A DNA stretch of 39,057 nucleotides from an uncultured Halorubrum sp. GTDB taxonomy: Archaea; Halobacteriota; Halobacteria; Halobacteriales; Haloferacaceae. The translations under genes were made by a program, and so were the position numbers. The stretch is from NCBI RefSeq assembly GCF_937146585.1, contig NZ_CAKZRO010000099.1, positions 1 to 39,057 of the forward strand. The letters are read 5' to 3'. Under the pieces are notes generated by a model. That model worked only from the letters and a program-made list of their open reading frames with translations, searched no databases and had not been told where the DNA came from. Positions 1 to 6,618 of the stretch are shown here, piece after piece; position 1 is the stretch's first letter, and the number at the start of each line of letters is the position of its first letter.

Positions 1-317
1 AAGTGGCCCGCGCCGATGGAGTAGCCGTCGCCGTCGCCGCCGGCGACCATCACTTCGATGTCGGGCCGGGCCATCTTGACGCCCGTTCCGACGGGGAGCG
101 CGCGCCCGTGAACGCCGTGGAGCGCGTAGCTGTGCATGTACGTGCCGATCTTCCCGGAACAGCCGATGCCGGCGACGACGAAGGTGTTGTCGGGGTCGTT
201 GCCCGTCTCGGCGAGGGCCTTCATCATCCCGTTCATCGTGCCGAAGTCGCCGCATCCCGGGCACCACGTCGGCTGCTTGTCGGACTTGAAGTCGGTGAAT
301 CGAATGTCTGAGCTCAT
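1..317 (-). CDS. korB: 2-oxoglutarate:ferredoxin oxidoreductase beta subunit (partial, N-terminal 105 aa)
   Basis: This is the thiamine-diphosphate-binding beta subunit of a 2-oxoacid:ferredoxin oxidoreductase, which decarboxylates 2-oxoglutarate to succinyl-CoA while reducing ferredoxin in the cytoplasm. Only the N-terminus is present because the gene runs off the left edge. Visible are the WCPGCGDF motif (Cys19 and Cys22), the GIGCSGK motif and the start of the TPP loop AGGDGDGYSIG. The ATG lies three bases after the korA stop (TAACCAATG), so the two are certainly co-transcribed. Assignment to Kor rather than Por rests on the korA partner being about 585 aa, the usual haloarchaeal KorA length, while the other copy in this window has the longer Por-type alpha subunit. 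Substrate specificity cannot be read from the sequence. Confidence 0.9.
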   Translation of the reverse strand, partial: MSSDIRFTDFKSDKQPTWCPGCGDFGTMNGMMKALAETGNDPDNTFVVAGIGCSGKIGTYMHSYALHGVHGRALPVGTGVKMARPDIEVMVAGGDGDGYSIGAGH

Positions 318-320
318 TGG

Positions 321-2078
321 TTACGCCTCCACCCCCTCCGCGAGGGTCGACTTGATCTCCGCTGCGAGTTCGTCGGCCTTGAACCGCACGCCGTTGTACT
401 TGTTCACGCGGTCGACCCGTTCGAGCACGTCGTGTTCGACGAGGTCCGCGAACTGTCCCTGCTCGTTACACTCGACGACGACGGTCGTCTCGGCGGCCGC
501 GACGTCCTCCGAGAGGTCCGGCCGCGGGAAGATGTACGGGACCGAGAGGACCCGCACGTCCTGTCCCTCGTCGTCGAGGATCTCGACCGCCTCGGCGAGC
601 GCGCCCTCGTTCGACCCCCACGTGATCACGAGGGAGTCGGCGTCCGCGTCGCCGAACTCGCGCGGGCTCCAGTCCTCGCGCTCGCGGGCCGTCTCCACCT
701 TCCGGTTGCGCTTGTCGACCTGCGCGACGCGCATCTCGGTGTCCTCCGTCCGGCGGCCCTGCTCGTCGTGTTCGAGGCCGGTGGACATGTGCGCGCCGTC
801 GGCGGTGCCGGGGAACGCCCGCGGCGAGATGCCGTCGTCGGTGAGCTCGTGGGGCTGGAAGCCGCCAGACTCGCTCATGTGGTCGTCGATCGTCGTCTCG
901 TCGACGACGTTGCCGCGCTCGACGTCCACCGCGTCCATGTCGAAGGTGTCCGGAGAGAACGTCTGCTCGGTGACCGCCATCGACAGGTCGGCGGTGAGGT
1001 AGACGGGGACCTGGTACTTCTCGGCGAGGTTGAACGCCTCGACCGTCTTCCAGAAGCACTCGTCGATGGTCGTGGGGGCGAGGACGAACCGCGGCACCTC
1101 GCCGTGGCCGCCGTACAGCATCTGGTTCAGGTCGCCCTGCTCCTGTTTCGTCGGCATCCCCGTCGAGGGGCCCGAGCGCATCACGTTACAGATGACGAGC
1201 GGGGTCTCCGAGGTGGCGATGAGCCCGAACGTCTCGGTCATCAGGTCGATCCCCGGCCCGGAGGTGGCCGTCATCGCGCGGGCGCCGCCCCGAGCCGCGC
1301 CGAGCGCCATGTTGATCGCGGAGAGCTCGTCTTCCGCCTGGACCACGTGACCGCCGTACCGGTCGATGCGGCCCGTGAGGTACGTCATCACGTCGGTCGC
1401 GGGCGTGATCGGGTAGCCGGCGTAGAAGCGGCAGCCGGCCGCGATGGCACCCATCCCGATCGCCTCGTCGCCGTTGAGGAGGACGTAGTCCTCGTCGGTG
1501 GTCTCGAGCGAGTAGTCGAACTCGTGGTCGTACTCGTCGGCGACGTACGACTGCCCCGCCCGCGCCGCCTCCTTGTTGTTGTCGACGAGCTTCTGGCCCT
1601 TGTCCTTGAACCGCTTCTCGAGGGCCGAGTCGAGGTTCTCGATGGGGAACTCCGCCACCTCGCAGGCCGCCCCGAGCGCGACGACGTTCCGCATGATAGC
1701 GCCGCCGGCCTCCTCGGCCAGGCTCTTGAGCGGCACGTCGAGGCCGATCATCCCCTCGGGGATCTCGACGTCCTGCATCGTCGTCCGTTCGCCGTCGTAG
1801 ATGATGACGGACCCCTCGTGGAGCTCGTCGAGGTTCTCCTCGATCGTCCGGGGGGTCAACGCGATCAGCACGTCGAGTCGGTCGACGACGCTCTGTACCT
1901 TGTCGACGGAGGTCCGCACCTTGTAGGCGGTGTAGCCGCCCCGGATCCGCGATGCGAAGTCCTTCGACGTGAACACGTGTCGACCCGCGCGGGAAAGCGC
2001 CTGTGCGAAGATCTTCCCCGTCGAGTCGATGCCGTCGCCGGCCTCTCCGCCGACAGCCCAGTTGAAATCCGCAGCCAT
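321..2078 (-). CDS. korA: 2-oxoglutarate:ferredoxin oxidoreductase alpha (gamma-alpha fused) subunit
   Basis: This 585-aa protein is the partner of KorB. The first 190 residues form the gamma-type domain (VGGEAGDGIDSTGKIF near the N-terminus, then SRIRGG). The alpha domain starts near residue 200 and carries GYPITP at 221-226, the family hallmark that contacts the pyrimidine ring of TPP. The C-terminal part (about residues 480-580, ITWGSNEGALAEAVEIL onward) is the transketolase C-terminal-like domain. Fusion of gamma and alpha is normal in haloarchaea, whose enzymes lack the separate ferredoxin-like delta subunit. The ATG at 2078 gives the expected MAADFNWAVGG start. A TATA-like CTTTTGATG lies about 35 nt upstream, and a stronger AT-rich element lies near 2211-2218. 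A paralogue, porA, lies at 26430-28325. Confidence 0.93.
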   Translation of the reverse strand: MAADFNWAVGGEAGDGIDSTGKIFAQALSRAGRHVFTSKDFASRIRGGYTAYKVRTSVDKVQSVVDRLDVLIALTPRTIEENLDELHEGSVIIYDGERTTMQDVEIPEGMIGLDVPLKSLAEEAGGAIMRNVVALGAACEVAEFPIENLDSALEKRFKDKGQKLVDNNKEAARAGQSYVADEYDHEFDYSLETTDEDYVLLNGDEAIGMGAIAAGCRFYAGYPITPATDVMTYLTGRIDRYGGHVVQAEDELSAINMALGAARGGARAMTATSGPGIDLMTETFGLIATSETPLVICNVMRSGPSTGMPTKQEQGDLNQMLYGGHGEVPRFVLAPTTIDECFWKTVEAFNLAEKYQVPVYLTADLSMAVTEQTFSPDTFDMDAVDVERGNVVDETTIDDHMSESGGFQPHELTDDGISPRAFPGTADGAHMSTGLEHDEQGRRTEDTEMRVAQVDKRNRKVETAREREDWSPREFGDADADSLVITWGSNEGALAEAVEILDDEGQDVRVLSVPYIFPRPDLSEDVAAAETTVVVECNEQGQFADLVEHDVLERVDRVNKYNGVRFKADELAAEIKSTLAEGVEA

Positions 2079-2081
2079 GTG

Positions 2082-2180
2082 CTATGGGCAAGGTTCCGGC
2101 GGACTCATCAAAAGGCTTCTGGAAGGAGCCACCGAGGTGTTTTTGGACGAACGTATCTGATCTCGCGAATATTGTGGCAT
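2082..2180 (-). other. possible 32-codon leader ORF before korA
   Basis: An ATG at 2180 opens a 32-codon frame that ends with TAG just three bases before the korA ATG (TAG CAC ATG), in the same frame as korA. It begins MPQYSRDQ. An AT-rich TATA-like element (minus-strand ATTATATT, 2211-2218) lies about 31-38 nt upstream of this ATG, which would place a leaderless-type start close to it. The coding potential is weak and the peptide resembles nothing I know. It may simply be open sequence in an untranslated leader. Confidence 0.2.
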
Positions 2181-2300
2181 CTCGTCTCCACAACCGGAAG
2201 ATATCCGAATATAATTGAACACTCATACACCACATTCCTCACGATCGACCCCTCGCGTCGGACCGGTTTTCGACGACCGTCGAAATCTTCCGCTCGACGG

Positions 2301-2320
2301 CCGGGCGCTCAGGCGCCCGG
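2301..2320. repeat. perfect 8-bp hairpin (TCAG loop)
   Basis: The arms CCGGGCGC (2301-2308) and GCGCCCGG (2313-2320) are exact reverse complements around the four-base loop TCAG. It lies about 116 bp before the ATG at 2436. There is no T-run next to it, so it does not look like an archaeal terminator. It could be an operator or a chance GC palindrome. Confidence 0.5.
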
Positions 2321-2435
2321 TCGCCCCTGCGAGGGCGGGTGCGTCGAATCGCGGTCGGCCGAGCGAGCGGGTTTCGACACGGGCAGGACCGACGCCGACG
2401 GGAACACGTTTGTGTCTCCCTCGCCGATCCGTGGT

Positions 2436-3080
2436 ATGGACACGACAGCGACGGTCGAGTCGGCCGAGTCGGTCGGCCCCGACACGTACGCCCTCCGCTT
2501 CCGCGCCCCCGAGGGGTTCGCCGCCGAACCGGGACAGTTCGTGAAGCTCGGCACCGAGATCGACGGCGAGTCGGTCGCGCGCTTCTACACCCTCTCGTCG
2601 CCCCGCGTCGGCGACACCTTCGAGGTCACGGTGGGGATCGACCCCGACGAGGGCGGCGAGTTCTCCGCGTTCCTCGCCGACGCGGAGGCGGGCACCGAGA
2701 TGACCCTGACCGGTCCCTTCGGCGACCAGCACTACGACGGCGAGGCCCGCGCGGTCGTGATCGCCGGCGGTCCCGGGGTCGGTCCCGCGGTCGCCATCGC
2801 CGAGCGCGCGATAGACGAGGACGCCGAGGCCGCCGTCGTCTACCGCGACGACGACGCGGCCCACGCCGACCGGATCGACGCCCTGCGCGACCGCGGGGCC
2901 GCGATCCGGCTACTCGGGTCGGACGACGACCTGACCGACGCCGTCGCCGACGTCCTCACGGGCGCGGACGGCGAGACGGTGTTCGTCTACGGCTTCGCCG
3001 ACCTCGTCGCCGACGCCGAGGCAGCCGTCGACGCGGCGGGCGGCGACGCGGACGCGGCGAAGGTCGAGAACTTCGGCTAG
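2436..3080 (+). CDS. FAD/NAD(P)-binding oxidoreductase, ferredoxin-NADP reductase superfamily
   Basis: This 214-aa protein has the two domains of the ferredoxin-NADP+ reductase superfamily. Residues 1-100 form the FAD-binding barrel with the ARFYTLSSP motif (Arg49, Tyr51, Thr52, Ser54, Ser55), which binds the flavin. Residues 105-210 form the pyridine-nucleotide domain with IAGGPGVGP at 109-117. There is no 2Fe-2S domain, transmembrane segment or signal peptide, so it should be a soluble electron-transfer reductase whose electron partner is unknown. Proximity to the ferredoxin-reducing Kor enzyme makes ferredoxin a reasonable guess, but the gene is divergent from korA and that link is inference. 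The ATG at 2436 was chosen because the fold starts right after it (MDTTATVESAESVGPDTYALRF); the much longer upstream open frame is antisense to korA and not coding. Confidence 0.85.
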   Translation: MDTTATVESAESVGPDTYALRFRAPEGFAAEPGQFVKLGTEIDGESVARFYTLSSPRVGDTFEVTVGIDPDEGGEFSAFLADAEAGTEMTLTGPFGDQHYDGEARAVVIAGGPGVGPAVAIAERAIDEDAEAAVVYRDDDAAHADRIDALRDRGAAIRLLGSDDDLTDAVADVLTGADGETVFVYGFADLVADAEAAVDAAGGDADAAKVENFG

Positions 3081-3200
3081 GCACGATCGCGGAGCGGCCG
3101 CTCCGCGTCGCGGCCTCCTCACATCGCGGGTCCCTCCTCGCACCGCGGTCGCGTCCGCCGGTGCCGTCACGCTTTACGCGCTCCCCCGAGAGGGCAGGGT

Positions 3201-4226
3201 ATGGACTACCGACGACTCGGGGACACCGGCCTCAGCGTCTCGGAGCTCTGCCTCGGGACGTGGCGGTTCGGACGCGAGACGAACGGCGTCGTGGAGACCG
3301 GCCGCGAGGAGGCGCACGAGCTCCTCGACGCGGCCGCGGACCGCGGCATCAACTTCGTCGACACGGCCAACGTGTACGGGACGCCGAACGGGAAGAGCGA
3401 GACGTACATCGGCGAGTGGCTCGCGGACCGCGACCGCGAGGACTACGTGATCGCCTCGAAGGTGTACTTCCCGTTCGACGGGCGCGGCGAGCCCGGCCCC
3501 AACGACTCCGGGCTCGGCCGGAAGCACATCCGCGCGCAGATCGAGGGGACCCTCGACCGGCTCGACACGGACTACCTTGACGTGTACTACATCCACCGCT
3601 GGGACGAGGATACCCCCATCGAGGAGACGATGCGCGCGCTCGACGAGCTGGTCGCCGAGGGGAAGGTCCACCACCTCGGCGCGTCGACGATGGCGGCGTG
3701 GCGGCTGACGAAGGCGCAGTGGACCGCCGACGTCAACGGCTACGCGGGCTTCGACGTGGTCCAGCCGCTCCACCACGCGGGCTACTACGAGGACGTGAAG
3801 GAGTACCTCGACGTCTGTATCGACCAGGAGCTCGCGGTCTGCCCGTACTCCCCGCTCGCGGGCGGGTTCCTCACCGGGAAATACGAGCGCGCGGATCCGG
3901 ACGACCCCGAGCAGGTGATCGCCCCGGACGGCTCCCGCGCGAGCTTCGACGACCGGTTCGAGCGCTTCTACCTCTCCGAGCGCGGCTGGAAGGTGCTCGA
4001 CGCGGTCCGCGCGGTTGCCGACGAACTCGGCGCCACGCCCGCGCAGGTCGCGCTCGCGTGGCTCTCCGGGTGGGACGAGTTCACCTGCGTCCCCATCGTC
4101 GGCGCGCGGACGGTCGACCAGCTCGACGAGAACGTCGCGGCAACGGAAATCGACCTCTCCGACGAGCAGTGGGACCGGATCATGGACGCGCGCTACGACC
4201 CGAACGGGAACCGCTGGGGGCACTGA
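3201..4226 (+). CDS. aldo/keto reductase
   Basis: This 341-aa protein belongs to the aldo-keto reductase family, NADPH-dependent reductases of aldehydes and ketones with a TIM-barrel fold. The N-terminus MDYRRLGDTGLSVSELCLGTW is typical. The catalytic tetrad is complete: Asp54 and Tyr59 (in FVDTANVYG), Lys87 (IASKV) and His132 (YYIHRWD). The closest relatives are the Kv-channel beta-subunit-like AKRs (YghZ/Tas group), judging from the C-terminal VPIVGARTVDQLDEN stretch. A TATA-like GCTTTACGC lies about 25 nt upstream of the ATG, so the gene is probably transcribed alone and leaderless. Physiological substrate unknown. Confidence 0.93.
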   Translation: MDYRRLGDTGLSVSELCLGTWRFGRETNGVVETGREEAHELLDAAADRGINFVDTANVYGTPNGKSETYIGEWLADRDREDYVIASKVYFPFDGRGEPGPNDSGLGRKHIRAQIEGTLDRLDTDYLDVYYIHRWDEDTPIEETMRALDELVAEGKVHHLGASTMAAWRLTKAQWTADVNGYAGFDVVQPLHHAGYYEDVKEYLDVCIDQELAVCPYSPLAGGFLTGKYERADPDDPEQVIAPDGSRASFDDRFERFYLSERGWKVLDAVRAVADELGATPAQVALAWLSGWDEFTCVPIVGARTVDQLDENVAATEIDLSDEQWDRIMDARYDPNGNRWGH

Positions 4227-4255
4227 GGGGCCACCCCGAACGCGGCGCGCGCCCG

Positions 4256-4714
4256 CTACGTCTCGAAGTCGGGGAGGTCGTCGGGGGCGTCGAAGTCGGC
4301 CTCCCAGTCGATGTACTCCTCCTTGAGCGTCTCGCAGACGATCTGCCCGAGCTCCGTGAGCCCCGCGTTGATCGCGGAGACGGTCCCCCACGAGTCGAGG
4401 TCGGGGTGGAGGTCGCGCTCCTTCCAGTCCTCGGGCAGCCCGGGCGCGTGGTAGCCGACGCGGTCGGCGAAGTCGTCCCAGAAGAAGTCGAAGCGGGAGA
4501 CCAACTCGAGGTCGAGCGCGATCTCCCAGTCCGCCGCGTCCATGTCGCTGCCCGCGGCCCATTGGTCGAACGCCTCCTCCCACGCGCCCTCGCGGAGGAA
4601 CGCCTCGAGCTCGTCGCGGCGGTACTCGCCGCCCGCCACCTCGGCGTCCTCGTACTCGTTCGGGTCGACGGCGGCGAGTTCGGGGGGCTCCGGCGGGTCG
4701 ACGTCGAGAGACAT
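4256..4714 (-). CDS. conserved-looking acidic hypothetical protein
   Basis: I do not recognise this 152-aa protein. It is strongly acidic (MSLDVDPPEPPELAAVDPNE at the start, DAPDDLPDFET at the end) and rich in tryptophan and aromatic residues in the middle (FDQWAAGSDMDAADWEIALD, FDFFWDDFADRVGYH). It has no signal peptide or membrane segment, so it is probably a soluble helical cytoplasmic protein. The codon pattern (G/C at third positions, Asp/Glu excess) is typical of real haloarchaeal genes. The start at 4714 is preferred over an upstream in-frame start because the 16 extra residues are Arg/Pro-rich and unlike the rest. It converges with the aldo/keto reductase and diverges from the membrane protein at 4840. 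Confidence 0.75.
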   Translation of the reverse strand: MSLDVDPPEPPELAAVDPNEYEDAEVAGGEYRRDELEAFLREGAWEEAFDQWAAGSDMDAADWEIALDLELVSRFDFFWDDFADRVGYHAPGLPEDWKERDLHPDLDSWGTVSAINAGLTELGQIVCETLKEEYIDWEADFDAPDDLPDFET

Positions 4715-4839
4715 GCTCGGTGGTGGGGACCGACGGGGCAAAACCCTACGGGAACGGACCACGCGGACGCGGCGGGCCGCGGGCTCGTCCCCCGCGGGCG
4801 ATCCGGTCCTTTTACCGCGGTTCCGTCCCGAGGTCGGGT

Positions 4840-5253
4840 ATGGACCTCCGCGCCGTCTCGCGCCGGGTCGGGATCGCCGCCGCCGTCGTCACCGTGGTCG
4901 CGCTCGTCGCGCCGTACGCGTTCATCTCGGGGGCCGAGTACGCGGACCAGCTCGCGGCCTACTACGCCTCCGGCGTCGTCGGCTGGGGCGGGATCGCGCT
5001 GTTCTCGCTGCTCTCCGCGGTCGTCATCGCCTCCGTCGAGCGGGGGAACGTCGAGCCGGGGACCCTCGCGGGCGTGGCGGTCGTCCTCGGGCTCGCGACG
5101 ACCGCGAGCGCGGCGACGTGGGCGCTCGCGGTCGAGCCGAGCGCGGTGTTCCGCGACCACCTCTGGCTGGTGTGGCACGCGCCCGCCGTCGTCGCGCTCA
5201 CCGTTCCCGTCCCCCTCGCCGCCGGGGTGTACGCCCGCGAGCTGTTGACGTAG
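4840..5253 (+). CDS. small four-helix membrane protein of unknown function
   Basis: This 137-aa protein has about four hydrophobic segments: residues 10-30 (VGIAAAVVTVVALVAPYAF), 45-64 (VVGWGGIALFSLLSAVVIAS), 74-96 (LAGVAVVLGLATTASAATWALAV) and 108-130 (LVWHAPAVVALTVPVPLAAGVY). Charged residues lie in the loops. The ATG at 4840 follows a TATA-like CTTTTTACC about 25-30 nt upstream, fitting a leaderless mRNA. The start was preferred over longer in-frame possibilities, which add an Arg/Pro/Gly-rich shadow sequence. No motif points to a function. Confidence 0.8.
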   Translation: MDLRAVSRRVGIAAAVVTVVALVAPYAFISGAEYADQLAAYYASGVVGWGGIALFSLLSAVVIASVERGNVEPGTLAGVAVVLGLATTASAATWALAVEPSAVFRDHLWLVWHAPAVVALTVPVPLAAGVYARELLT

Positions 5254-5310
5254 CCCGGTCGTCGGACGCGCGCCCACTCGCCGGGCCGCCGTCGGCCGGC
5301 GAACGAAAGG

Positions 5311-5318
5311 CCCTTATG
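5311..5318 (+). promoter_or_regulatory. TATA box of the SRP RNA gene
   Basis: CCCTTATG, preceded by the purine-rich CGAAAGG (a possible BRE), lies about 25 nt before the predicted 5' end of the 7S RNA near 5337. This matches the spacing of archaeal promoters, and no protein gene starts downstream. Confidence 0.55.
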
Positions 5319-5336
5319 CCGCACCCGAGTATCGCC

Positions 5337-5648
5337 GGACGGACTAGGTCGGGCGGTTAGGCCCCGCTCGTCACCCGTGAGGCAGTCTTTAGCGGGGACC
5401 GAACAGCGGGCACGTCCGGTCAGACCGGCACGGGCCCCGAGAGCCAACGTGGAAGCCTCGTCCGCCGGGGACAGCGGTCCGCGTCGCCCGCTCGCAGGAG
5501 CGGTCCGTCGCGGTTCGTCGGCGATATCGGGTCAGGCGCGGAAGCGAGCAGCCCATCGCCGGACGCCAGTCGCTCGTCGGGTCGCGGGGTGGAGGAGGCA
5601 ATCGGGATACCCCGTGGCGGAACGCCGGGCTCCCCCGCCTGTCCGCCA
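5337..5648 (+). ncRNA. ffs: signal recognition particle RNA (archaeal 7S RNA)
   Basis: This is the RNA scaffold of the signal recognition particle, which binds SRP54 and SRP19 and targets nascent membrane and secreted proteins to the Sec translocon. The diagnostic helix 8 is at 5521-5559: GCGAT pairs with ATCGC, the conserved symmetric loop GTCAGG / GAGCAGCC follows, and the GGAA tetraloop (5540-5543) is closed by CGC/GCG. Helix 6 is a perfect stem, CCGCTC / GAGCGG (5488-5503), capped by GCAG, a GNAR loop as expected for SRP19 binding. Helix 5 is supported by CCCGAGAGCC pairing with GGCAATCGGG and GCCTCGTCC with GGAGGAGGC. The 5' Alu-like domain starts GGTCGGGCGGTTAGGCCCCG. The ends pair (CGGAC at 5340-5344 with GTCCG at 5641-5645), the archaeal helix 1. 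Exact ends are uncertain by a few bases. Length is about 310 nt, as in other haloarchaea. Confidence 0.92.
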
Positions 5649-5935
5649 TTCATACGCTGACTTGTCTGACGAGTGGTGACGCCGTTCCGGTGCTGTGGTC
5701 GATGTGCGCGTCAAACTTGCGAGCGTCTATCTACAGAGAATCGACGCTGTCGCCGCGAACACCACCGAAGCCCCAGCCGCGAGTCCCGCCCGACCGCAAC
5801 CGCACCTCGTTTCTCCCCGGCCTCGCCGCTCGCTCCCTCCGGTCGCCCGCGGCGTCCCTCGCGCGTGCGACTCGCGGCCTACCCGCCGCTCGTCGGCACG
5901 CGCCACCACGAACGCGGGAACGCGTGCGGTCGGAC
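5649..5935. other. intergenic region, no gene seen
   Basis: These 287 bp lie between the 3' end of the SRP RNA and the stop of the leftward acetyltransferase. The first part (to about 5760) is less GC-rich than the surroundings. The rest is CCCGC/CTCGC-rich with no sustained coding bias in any frame that I trust. I see no tRNA, hairpin terminator or repeat array. Confidence 0.5.
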
Positions 5936-6520
5936 TCAGCGACCGGTGTCGTACTTGTACGTCGCCGAGTCCGGGTCGATCCCGAAGTCCTCGGCCGACT
6001 CCTCCGGCTCGTCGTCGCCGGTCGGCTCGGCGTCCTTGAACGCCTGCCGAAACCGGTCCGGCATCTCGAACGCGTCGACGGTGAGTACGAGGCCGACGAC
6101 TCCGCCGCCGAGAAACTCCCGCTTCTCCGTCAGCCGGTCCGAGAGCGCGGGCGGGAGGTCGTCGGTGTCGACGCGCTCGAAGCCGAACTGCGTGAGGTAC
6201 TCCGGCTGGTCCGTGAGCACGTACACCGTCTCGAACCCGTCCGCGGCCGCGGTGTCGACGAGGCGCTCCACGACGTGCGCCCCGACCCCCCGATCGCGCC
6301 ACTCGGGGAGGACGCCGATGCCGGTGAGCTCGATCCGGTTCTCCTCGTCTTCATCGCCGCGGTGGAGCCGGAGCCGACCGAAGCCGGCCCGGTCGCCCGA
6401 CTCCTCGTCGACCGCGATCACGTAGTCCCGCGACCGGAAGGCGACGTCGTCGAGCCCCAGCTGCTCGATCGCGTCCAACAACCACGCCTCGTCACGGTTT
6501 TTGGCGTCGCGGACGTACAT
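5936..6520 (-). CDS. GNAT family N-acetyltransferase
   Basis: This 194-aa protein transfers an acetyl group from acetyl-CoA to an unknown amine. The GNAT core spans residues 30-130: strand DYVIAVDE, the strand-loop ELTGIGVLPEWR, and the acetyl-CoA pyrophosphate loop RDRGVGA at 75-81, then the FGFERVD motif typical of the C-terminal part of the fold. The C-terminal 60 residues are acidic and end in a tail of low complexity (EPTGDDEPEESAEDFG). The start at 6520 (MYVRDAKNRDEAWLL) is preferred over an upstream in-frame GTG at 6580 because the GNAT fold needs no more and a TATA-like GCTTTTCACC lies about 25-30 nt upstream of it. Divergent from the DNA ligase gene. Confidence 0.85.
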   Translation of the reverse strand: MYVRDAKNRDEAWLLDAIEQLGLDDVAFRSRDYVIAVDEESGDRAGFGRLRLHRGDEDEENRIELTGIGVLPEWRDRGVGAHVVERLVDTAAADGFETVYVLTDQPEYLTQFGFERVDTDDLPPALSDRLTEKREFLGGGVVGLVLTVDAFEMPDRFRQAFKDAEPTGDDEPEESAEDFGIDPDSATYKYDTGR

Positions 6521-6618
6521 GGACGCTCGTACGAGGGCGGAGGTGAAAAGCGGATCCCCGACCCGGTCGCCCGCCGTCATCGCGTCGCTTTTGCCCGCCG
6601 GCCGCCGACCGGACGCGT

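Larger units (their letters stand above)
2079..2435. other. divergent intergenic region korA / flavin reductase
   Basis: This 357-bp gap separates korA (leftward) from the gene at 2436 (rightward). The half next to korA is AT-rich for this genome (about 2150-2250), with TATA-like sequences that could serve either strand. The other half is GC-rich and contains a perfect inverted repeat at 2301-2320: an 8-base CCGGGCGC arm, a TCAG loop, and the complementary arm. No RNA gene or protein gene is evident apart from the doubtful leader ORF at 2082-2180. Confidence 0.6.

Noticed and set aside
2301-2320. Intrinsic terminator
   Set aside because: The hairpin is perfect but lacks a T-run, lies upstream of a gene, and archaeal termination depends mainly on T-rich tracts.
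5377-5679. Short open frames across the SRP RNA
   Set aside because: They overlap a structured RNA with conserved helices and have basic, low-complexity products.
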